Positions 12,605 through 24,600 of a DNA stretch of 64,000 nucleotides are shown here, one piece after another. This DNA is from Lottia gigantea (Eukaryota > Mollusca > Gastropoda > Lottiidae), in contig NW_008709715.1 in assembly GCF_000327385.1 (NCBI RefSeq), forward strand, positions 5,639,180 through 5,703,179, read 5' to 3'. Both the position numbers and the translations under genes were made by a program. The notes under the pieces were generated by a model that was not told the DNA's origin, made no database searches, and saw nothing but the letters and a program-made list of their open reading frames with translations. The number at the start of each line of letters is the position of its first letter. The stretch's first letter is position 1.

Positions 12605-15600
12605 CTACAAATAATAATTCATATAATTAATAACTAATGATTTTCCTGTATAATATTAAAAGGAAGGTTTAGATATAGATATGATCTGGATATCAGATGT
12701 TTTTAATAGAATTTGATATATCTGTATTGTGATGGCCTGTGCCCGTCCAAAATATGTTTTTCTTGAATTGCAGGAACACCAGATGCCTGATTTCAATTCT
12801 GAGAGTGCTACTGACAGCTGAAAATGAGTTTTATCAGAGAGTAATAAAATATTCAAGCTATAGAGATCTAAATTAGACAATAAGCTTATTACTAAACATA
12901 TGAGTTTTGTTGTAGCTTCAGCCCTATACCAAAGATCCATTCAGACATTCAAAGAAGCAAGAGTTTTAAGTCCTCTTATTCACTTTATTAAAGAGTACCA
13001 GATATAATATTAAACAAGACTTACCTGAAGACAAGGAACCAGTTATTTGGTGGTTGGTCAGGATATATACCTTTATAGTCACTATATGATATTTTATTCC
13101 ATTCATCTTGATGGAATGAATATTTCTTCATTAGGTCACTATCTCTTTTAAATAATTCTCTACAAAATTATCAATTATATGCTATTCTATGAAGCTATTT
13201 AATATTTTAATCCAATACCATAGGTTTATCAATATAGGTTTATTTGCCACTCCAATCAGACTACAACTACTCATCCTTAGTTCTGTTTTTAGCCATTTGA
13301 AATTTTGTTAACAATGAGCCAATTTGAGTCTTCAATTTTTCATTTTTGTTCAATTCTCGATCGATGTGTGATAGTCTGATAACCTTGAATAAGTCATCTT
13401 CACTCATAATTCCAGTTGACTCAGCTGTAAATGGGAACAGATAATCTGGGAAAGATCAATGCCAAGAGGTTTGGCCAAGGATCAGCTTGTAGAAAGGATC
13501 CTTAACAGTGAACCTTAGTTGTTATTCTTTACTTTCTTTTAAATACATTTGGCACAAAATAACTTTATGTTCATTAATTGAAAAGCACCAGCATGTGTAT
13601 CACAATGTACATTAAGCATAAGCTTTTAGAATATAAAAAAATACACATACCTAAATAAAAAGAGACCATTTTCTTCCATATTTTGTTCAATAACAGACCA
13701 TGATTTCTGAAGTTGTTCATAAGCTTTAGCATTCTCTTCTGTACCTGTACAATGAAAACACAAATAAATGTAATGTAAAATTTATATTCTGGAATTATTT
13801 TGTATGGTTTACTAATTTGAGATCAGAATAAAAAGTAATGGCTGGTGCTTAATGATTTTTCTTTCTTTGATTGGGCTTTGCTTTCAAAAAACAATATAAC
13901 TGCCAATTCTAGACTGAGTAACTTTGTTGCCGATGCCACTTTTCCTTAATAAAATTTTGGTCATTTACTACTGAGATAAAACTAACCTGTACGTCTGGCC
14001 TCAGCTAATTTTCTAACCCAGTGAGCTCTCCAAACCTTCTGCATCTTGACTGTTGCTACTTGTTCATCTGTTGTGGCTTCCCTAAAATTCAAATAATATA
14101 TATCAACTATTGAATCCATGTTTAAGAATGATCAATGATGGAATAGCTGAGTTTTGTAACACTGTTACTCTGTTACTCATCCCTTCTGACCAAGAATCAT
14201 GTGAATCATGTGAATCATTGATGGCAAAGAAAGTCACAGATGCAACTTGGGGCATTTTAGTGTGTTTAAGAAAAGATTCTGGTCCACTTGGTCACTGTTG
14301 AAATAAATTCCTTAAAATTTAAATAACAAACAAGTTAATAAATAATATTACCTATTTGTCCATATATTTTCTGATTTTTCTAAATCTCCTAAAATAGATA
14401 AAAAGAAATAACTAGAATATTGTATTGTATATTTTTACACTAAAATAATCATCAGATAAAATCAAAGGGAATAAAAAGAAAGGAAGAATAAGCAGAAAAG
14501 AAATAAATAAAAAATCTTGCCATGGGCTTGGGCATAAAAACTTCAGAAAAAAAAAACTTAAACGGTGGCGTGTATTATGCGCGGTTTATATTCAGAATTA
14601 TACTGTATACAACATCTACTATTATAATAAACCTACCCTCTGGTTGAACAGCTTCTATAAAACCCAAGAAAGCAGTAAAGAAAAGAAATTTAAATATAAG
14701 TTAACTGTCACCATTGTAGCATAATATTATACAATAATCAGATAATAATTCTACCATTTAAAACATGTCATTTTGTATAAACTTAAGTTAAATGTAGATC
14801 TTTTTTAATCACTGTAATTTATATTTTGATTAGATTAATATTAATTGATTTGACTTGATTGGAGTTGATTTACAAACAAATTTATTAGATTGTTTTGTTA
14901 ATATATTACCACAACACAACATGCTATATATTTACATCAGAAATTTTAATTTAATTCTCAGCTTAAGAAATTTCATGCAATTTGAGAGAAACAAACTTGG
15001 TAGTGATTGAATCAAATAGAGTTTTTTTTTTTATAGTTGGTTGTTATAAGATTCAGGGTAAAAATCAAAGATAGGAAAGATTAATAGAAAGACACAAAGA
15101 GTCTACAAGATAGTACTGTATGCATTGTTATAAAAGACTACATCTCTATTAGTAGACTAGTGCTGCTACAGAATGACTTACGTTTTTTGCCCGGTTTAGC
15201 TGAACCTCTATGCCCTGTTGAGGTTCCTGTTGCTGAAATATTTGGAGATTTTGAAAATCAGGTGAATGACATTGTCTCATCCACTTTGCTTTTACTAACG
15301 AAATTAAAGCTCATTGTTTTCCATTAAATATGCCTAAGATATAAAATCCATTATAAAGACAGAAATGGAGGTTAAATTTCGCTTCTGGCTGAACATAACC
15401 AAGGTGAAATCCTGATATGGGAGATCAACATTTAAAAATACCAATAATATTAAGCAGCTGCCACTGTATCTGATTTGCCAGTCATAGTCTATTGGATATC
15501 AGTGTCCGAGTATGCCAACTTGAAGGTAAGAGTCAAGCTCTGTTTTCTTTAAGTTAAGTAGATCTAAAACACATACCTGGTCTGCTTCCTACAGATAATC

Positions 15601-18600
15601 CTAGTATATTGTTAGTTGTACAATCAAAATTAAACGCTCTCCAAGCAAAAGCCATTTCTGGTGTCGCGATTTCTTTTAAACTCCTCTTCAACATGGCATA
15701 GAATGCTTCATTAAATACCTGCATATCAAAAGAAAGACATATTTCTATTTATATAATGATATTAACATTAGTCTTTGCCTTAAACTTAGAGCAATGGTCT
15801 TTTCTACACGGACATTTATAGATTCTGCCGGAAGAAAAAGAAATGCAAATATATTTTATATAAGGTAAATATATGGTATTATGGTATTATTGTCTACACC
15901 ACCATATAGATATGAAATATATTTACCTCAAAATGATGCTGCTTTGAAATATTCTTCTCATTTTGATAAGGACAATGACTCTGGACAAACTTCTCCCAAC
16001 AATCATTGAATTTAGACTGATCATTGAAGGACTGCACACACTTTCCTAAATTATTAATAACTTGATAGGCAGTATCTCGAAATCTACAACTTTCCTGGAA
16101 ATAGATAGAAAATGGAATTTAACATCCTACTTATCTGCTACTTACAGGACAACACCATGCAGTGTGCTATGAGTGATCTTGGAATGTTTCAGCATGCCAA
16201 GATTAAAAACCGCTGACTTTTCTGGGCATCTGACAGTCAACACCATTCAATGCGGGAAATTAGCCTACTCTTGTTTTTTTGATTGAACTCTGGACATTCA
16301 GGTTAATGAGCAAGCGTCTAACTCACTAAGCCATCGTGGCTCCCAGGCCAAGATTAATGGAAGTATCATAAACATGAGAATTTAAAATGATTCGATCAAG
16401 AATTATAACTTACATTAGTTAACTGAGCCATGACATTTTCTTCATCACCAAAAACAAAGTTAACAGAAGAACAAAGATGTACATGATATCCTAATGGTGC
16501 TGTCATCATAAATCTTAAAACATGGCGACTGCAAACGTAACAAACATAATATATTCATTATTTTCTATATATAATAAATACAAACATCTGCAACACTTTT
16601 AAACAATTTCTTTGACACAAATCAAAAGAATTGGAAATTTTACATCCTGCTGTTCCACGATCCTAAAAAATTAGCACTATAAGTTCCTAAAAACTGCATC
16701 AATGCCATGGGAGAATCAAGTGATAAGAAACTATTAAAACCTTTACCAGACCAAATCATGGGCTATCTTAGGGTAGAGACCAACATGGCTCCTCCAACAA
16801 AGTGATTTCCAAAAGATATAAGATCTAAATGATAAAACTAGATATTATGCCTACCCTGCTGGTAAACTTAAAACAGCCGCTTTTGTTGCAGTAGTTCTTA
16901 ATCTCATGATAGGTTGTCCTGTAACTAGACTCTTCCAGGAATAAGGTTCTGCTATCAGGGAGCCTGGTGTTAAAACTGGTGGTGCCGACTTCTCATGACA
17001 AACTGATCCTCCTTGAAAAATTTGAATTGAATTTTAATTGAATACAATATTTACATATTCAGGGACACCAAAACATCTTAAAATCATCCTCAGTTGGATT
17101 TTACAATAGCGAATACAGTTAATCAGAGCCCTTGACAAGTGTTTGTAAATAATGAGCCATATGTTTACAGTCTCTCTGTCTAGGATTCTGATTGGGTGTA
17201 TTCTCTGGTGTACAATCCAATCAAATCAATGCATTCTGTGATATAATACATAAGTTGGTAATAGCTTGACATTGTGTTAGCTGGAAATCAAAGAGCCAAA
17301 AGACGTATTACTACTGGATATACTACTATTAACAATTAAAGATGTCTTACATACCATCCAAAACACTGCTACTAGTCATTGCTGTAGGTTCTTTTTCTAA
17401 CTCTTTATCTTTAGCAGTCTTAACACTGGTATGGGAGCGTTTTTCCTCAGGGGGTGGAGGAGGGGGGTCAAACCAGCGTGGTATTACAGAGAATGATATT
17501 ACAACTTCAGTTGGCTGCAGATTATCAACAACTAATAACAGAGTTAAGGATAGTAAATAATAATCAGGATTGATAATTTGATTGCATTTCCATAGTTATT
17601 CACCGAAATCACAAAAATTCTTTGCAATGAGGTAAATTTTTCAGGTTCATCCTACTAGTTTCTATGAACTGAAAATTGATATAATGAAGTACAAAGGATA
17701 CACATATAATATGGTGATTTATCATCTGGTGTAGGTGTCTGAAACATAAAACAATACAATAATTACATATAAGGACATTAGCAAGATATCAAAGTAAGCT
17801 TATACATGTAAGGCCATACAAAATAAATAGTCTGTTTTACAGGCCCAAAAATGCCTGATTGTTGCCTTGATATCAAATGTACATTAAATTTGTGGTAATA
17901 TATAATATATGCTTTCTCTCGCTCTGATTTATTACAGTTGAAAATCTAAAAAAGAGCTTTAATATCAAAAAATAAATTCGGCCTCTCGCACTGATTTTTG
18001 AAAAAAAAGGTCCTATAAAACAGACAGACTATTTATTTTGTATGGCCTAATAGACAATTGAGTATTATAAAATTTCCATAAACTATTGTGATCATCTATT
18101 GTTTGAGATTACACATATAATACACAATAGGATATTTGTTCAAAGTTTAATATGATTGGTTCAGGTGCCATATTCATTAATAATGACGTATCTACAAATC
18201 ATTGCATTAGAGAGTAAATATTATCATGAGTTAACTATAAATTGTTAAACATAGACAATGAATTAGATCTAATAAAACTTTATTATTCGAATTTTCATTA
18301 TAATTTGCAAAAAAATATTAGTTGTAAATCTTAAAAAAATATTGGTATTAAATCTTTAGATAGGAAATGTTATATTAAATGCAGGGCGCTAGTAATACAG
18401 ACAGTCTCACATGGGTTTTCAAATATCCTGCAGTAAATAACCAAGAGAGTTGTCATAAAGAACAAGAGGTTGCTACGCAAGATATACCACATACCATATA
18501 AATTTTCAGTATATCAAGGCATATTAGAATGTGAGTGCATAAAAAGCATCAAGCTTAAAGTTTTAAAAATGAGGAATGTGAATCTTTAGTGCAATAAATC

Positions 18601-21600
18601 ATGAAAAATACATGAAAATCTTAATTTGCGACCAGACAGAAAGAAACTACATAGCTTATAATGATTTTTAATTTAGTTTGATATCATTTGTGTTGTATGT
18701 TGATGTATATTTCTGTATAAGTTAAAAACTTATTATTGTTATTATAATTAACTATAGTTAATTTGATTAGTTTACTTTCGTAATCTATTTAAACTATCAA
18801 TTCTTAATAGTAAATCTATCATAATTTGATAGCTAACACTTTAAAAAGTATACTATACTTATCTTTGGTATTGTAAGGAAGCTATACTTTTTGATGAAAG
18901 AAAATAAAAATGAAAGTTTCTAATCTACTCTATCAGGTTTTTTTGTTTTTACTTTACTCACGACTTGGGAAGAAATGGGGGAAGGTACACGGGGTGTGGT
19001 CTGAAGTTTATCTGGTTTTATTTTATCTCTTTGTGTAGAAGATGAAGAGCGATCTTTAATATTGGATTGACTAGATTTAAGATCAGGAGATTTGTCCTTG
19101 CCTCCTGGTGTACTACTGACCGGTGGAGCTGTTGATTTCTTCTCTGATTTATTAGCAGATGAACTTCCTGTTGACACTCCCTAAATAAAATAGTTTAATT
19201 AATGTTAATGTCACGCTGTTAATCACAAGATATTAAACATTCAAAACAAGGGACATAACTCACTCATCACTTTGATATTTTGTTTAATAAATTTTCTGTG
19301 GTTTCCTTTCCTCATTCTATCATTCTAAATCTGATTTCTTAAATCAAGTTCAACTTTAATAATTTAGGCATACTTATTAAACCTCTAGTTAGAAGTGGTT
19401 TAACAGTACAAGTCAAAAGTACAATTGAAATCATCCTACAAATCGACACTGATTGGTTACATTAATGAACACAACTTTGGCAGAATGGTCAAAGATTCAA
19501 GAATGAGTAAGGTAGCTCACAGTAAATAAATGAAACTAAATATTTTAATGTAAATTTTTAAATCAAACATATTAGACAATGGTTCACAGCAAACATTAAA
19601 TAACAAGATATAAATATTAAAATGCCAACCTTGCTTGCATCTGACTATAAAATAAAAACAAAAAAAGTAGAAATGACATTCTTTGCACACAAAAATTCTT
19701 GCTTAGAAATTTCTTATTTATCTAAAATCAGTTGAAATACAGTTCTATCACCAGTGTAAAGACTTCAGCAGTACTGTTTTAAAGAATATAAACTTAATTC
19801 AGTTTAATAATAAAGAGAAACCACACTGAAAATAATAAACAACATACCTTCAGATCAGAATATTGGTAGTTTTTAGGGTAAGTGTTAGTTTTATGGTAAA
19901 CATACAATGTTCTGAAAAATTACAAAAATTCCTTTAAATTACTAATTACTAATAATTACTGTCAAGGCTAGTATCAATTACATGCCTAGTTAGATAAATT
20001 GACCAAGTGAGAATTTTCTTTTTAAGTTTCAGTAACAAGTAACAAGATCATTTTTTAAGGAGAGTGTCAATCTAAGAATTTCAGATAGTTCACATCAAGT
20101 TAATAACAATCTATTAGGTTAAAAATAACAGCAGAATGACTTACTTGAAACATTTACAGAACTGTTCATAATCAACCCAGATTTTCTTTGGTTTCCGAGA
20201 ATCATCATGTGTTTCTACTTGGTTTGTCTCCCCTTCTGTAGGTGTGACGTCTTCTGTATCCATATTGGTTAAACTACTGGTAGCTTCGACACCAGATAAA
20301 CCACCTTCACTAGATACTGCCCCTGTTTTCTCTAGGGAAATATGTGTTTATATCATCACAGTAGCCTTATTAAATCGGTCAAACAAGCATCTTGCCTCAT
20401 TTTATACACTGCAGATTATTCAAACATTCTTAATAATTATATTTATAACTAAGACTTAGTCTAATTTCCATTTCTTACCAGATTTAAGCTTCTCTTTACT
20501 TTCTTTACTCTTTGAATCATCAAGAGGAACATCTCGTTTTGATTGTCTGGAGTCAGATCTAGGTGCAGCACTCTTAGTTCTTTCAGCCTTCACTGGTGAT
20601 CCAATAGAACTTCTGCTGGTTTTACGATCTGGTTTAGGAGACTAAAATACATAAAACCATATTTAAAGAAATAGTAACCAAAGCAAGTAGATGTCTGAAG
20701 ACCTTGAAAAGTAATTTTCCCAAATGATTCAGTCAAGTAGAATATGTCTGAGGACCTCGGGTATGTCACCTTTTCCCATCATTCTAGTAAAAATAAATAA
20801 AAATGATTAGTTAAAGAAAGATTTTAATAACTTTGGCTTAAGATAGTGGTAAGAGAAAAAGCATCAGAAAACATATACCTCTTTTCCTCCTTCTTTTTTA
20901 GCTGATGCTTTGCCTTTCTTTTCTTTTGTAGCTACTGGACTTCCAGCTTTTTCAATCTTGATTTCAATCTACAAAAAATACACATATTTTATCATGTTAA
21001 TATTCATCATACTACTTACAACAATCAAGTGATCTTAAAGTGTAAACACTACCATGTAAAGAAGACATCTTTTCCATGTCAACTTTTCAGACCTGCAATG
21101 GCGAAATGTTAATATTTGATATCAACTGGATATATTGGTGTTTGTATCCCTGAAGCATTACAGAGTGCTCCTTGGAAATGCTCATGAATATTTATCAATA
21201 TCGTTGTCTGAATAGAACTAGGATCACAAGATCTGTTGTGGAATAATAATCGTACCTCTTTTTCTTCTTCAACTGGACAGGGTGATAACAGAGCTTCATC
21301 TTTTTTCTCGATGGCCAGTATTTCAGGATCAGGGGCATTTTCATCAATTTCTTCTATTGAGACAGACACAGCTGTCTCTGGTCGTGATCTGGTAGCTCCT
21401 CTTGATAGTGATGATTTTGGCCGAAGACTGAAATAAAAATATCATATGTTCAGAAGGGAAGCTTAGCAAGCATTAGGGGGATTTAAAATTGAATATTGAA
21501 ATGTCAATGAATTCTGAATTCTACAAACAGAATAGTACAATATCATTTTTCAATTAAATGCGTAACATTTGATTATTTTGTTTATCATTGGAATAATCCT

Positions 21601-24600
21601 CTGAATGAAAGAAACATGATCAGATCTAGCTGATTGAATGGAAATATATTATATAAAACAATGTTTTCTTACGTTTCTGTGGGTATAGGTACAGGACTAA
21701 CTTTATAATTTACAAATGGTGAAGTAAGTTCTAAACATTGGATAGGTTTTGGTGGCTCTGGTGCTTCTAAAATTAAAGACAATTCAAATAACTACACAAA
21801 AAGCCCAAACATAAAGAAACTCCTAATACATAAGTAGATAAAAAGTCTACTAGGATATTAAAAGTCTTTGAAAAAGTGTTCTTTCTACATCATTCATTAA
21901 CCCTTTAAACCCTGAGTATAAATGAAATACAACGTTATATACCCTGAACTCCAAGTAATAAAAGTAAAAGCGTATGACATTAACGTTGTATGACGTCACT
22001 TAGCAACGGCCGGTATACCGGCTGGTTGGGTATATGCTGCATCAGTGTTTGGACGGTATACCGGCCGCTACGGTTGAAAGGGTTAATCTTAATCAAATAA
22101 TTTGAATGAATGCCACATGAAAACCATATTAGATAAATTCATTCATGGTTTATTGATCCAATATGTCTTCCAAATATTTTGATAAACCTTTCTACTGGAT
22201 TATTTCAATGGGTAGAAGGAATAAAAACAATTTTTATTGAAATGCTTTATCTAATATCCCTTTGCTTTCTATAATGTAATATATAGAGCTATGGCATATA
22301 TCTTTCCTTCCTAACAAAATATATTGAAAATAAAATGAATGGAGTTTTCCGTCCAAGATATCTGCAACTGATTGGGTTATTTAAGACTAACAATGGTATG
22401 CAGTGTGCAATGATGGGAATTTCTGCATTAGTCTACCAAAATATGTTGAAGATGCCTTTCAACATACCTTTTGGCTCATCAGAAGGTATTTCTTTCTTCT
22501 TTCTGGGTCGGATTAATTTCCATGCAGGAATAACCTCCGGTACAGGTGGTGGTTCTAGTGGACAAGAACGTGTCTGGGTAATCCAGACTGGATGAGGATA
22601 AATATGAGACAATCCAGTCTGCCTTAACTTTTCACTAACATCAGCCTGAAACATTGATATCATATGTAAATTGTACATACTAAATGTAGTCTTTATGAAA
22701 TGTAATGCAAAATGTAAAACAGTGACAGTTTACAAATAGAAAAAGTAAATTGTTTATACCAAATGTAAAATGTATATATAGGCAAATTGTAGAACAGAAA
22801 ATAGTAAATCAACATAAATTTAGTTACCACACATTTAAAATGTCTATTAATCCATCAATTGTGTAGATTTATAGAGGGTAAGAATGGTGTGCATTACATT
22901 CACAATTATACAGTACGTGGTGTGATGACAAGTCCCCAGCTTTCAATATTAAAGTGTATAGACAGATACAACAAAAAATACTAACCATTTCACCAAGAAC
23001 TGAAACTTTGACTGGATATTTAGGTGTACTAGTATAAGATGCAAAGAAGACAATTTCTGGTTTCTCTGGTAATGGTGTTTCATCATGTTTATCTCCTTTA
23101 AAATAAACAAGTCTATTATTTAGGACAAGTACTGACTGAGGGAACGTCTGGTGAAAAATTCAAAAAGTTTACCAAGTCAAGAGAACATAGATCTTACATT
23201 ATTATACATACTAGATATTCACTTTATAAGGGAATAATATCATGAAGAACTGTCCCAGATCATTCGGCTTTCATTATTTTACTGTCAAACACTGAGAACG
23301 TTTACTCAAAATTGCATATTCAATAATTAGTAATAACTGGTGTGCTCTATTTTAACAGTGAAAATATTTTATCATTGTATCTAAAATAAATGTGTTAAAA
23401 TGTTAGTAATTGAAGTTACGCACTCCAGAATTGAGAAACTATACAAGTGGTATGATACATTTGTTTCCATACAACATTAGGAGTCAGAGCTGGATATGAA
23501 AATAGAAAACATACAGGAAGATTGGGTTAGAGAGGTTATAAAGATAAGGATTCAATAAAGCAGGATAAATGTTAATAAAATGGATGATAAAGGCAGACAT
23601 TAAAAGATGGAGAAGTTAAAAAGTGCAAACAATTTCAGGTGAAGTTTTCAGTAACTGGTTTAAATCTATCTTTGAAAGGACCAAGTTAAGAAAATGCAGC
23701 GATTTATATATTTTCTTTATTGTTATTTTATTATAATTAAATGAAGACCAAGTTTGATTGAAACATGTATGGCTCCAAGATGTTCAAAAACATCAATTAG
23801 AAACCATGTAGTGAATGTGCACCATAAACCTAGTTTAAATAGTCATTTCAATATCAAGAAAAATTCAAGAAAATGATGAAATAATGACTTGGTTAAAAAT
23901 GATTTGAGGATAACAAATTTGTAGGTAAACAACAATTTTAACTACCAATACAGGTGAAAGATGAGTGATGATGCAGTGATCTATACACCAAGTTTAAAAG
24001 AGATTCAGGAAAAAATAAATCTTGATTATGGATACAAAATTGATAAGTTAGCTACGATTATGATTTATAACTACCAATATAGGTGAAATATGAGTGATGA
24101 TGTAGTGGTTAAACTTAGCAAAAGATGACAACAAACCGTGTTAATCTAGTCTACAAGGGGAAGTCACTCTAACTTACTATTTTTATCCTTATCTTTATCA
24201 CCTTTATCACCCTTATCTTTCTTTTTATCCTCTTTACCATCCTTACCTTTATCTGAAAATATTCAAAATTAGAAAACATTCAAATGGGTAGAAAATTGCA
24301 TATTAAACACACTGTCAAGGCAACCTTTTCAGATATACAATTTCTCATTTTGCATATTTTTGCATCTTGAGCTAATGACCATAGTCACTGGTATGGTATG
24401 GTGTCAATTTCAATAGCAAACAACATGAAGTCTTAAGGTATCAAGCAATAAGCAATGGTCAACATTCTTTCAATTCACTCAATCATAAAATCATGGTTCA
24501 TGCATCTAATATTTAACATCTTCAAAGTGCTTCATAACCAACCATGAAAATGAAATACTGGTATAGCCTTTTCATCTGCAGTTCATCACAGGTATAAACA

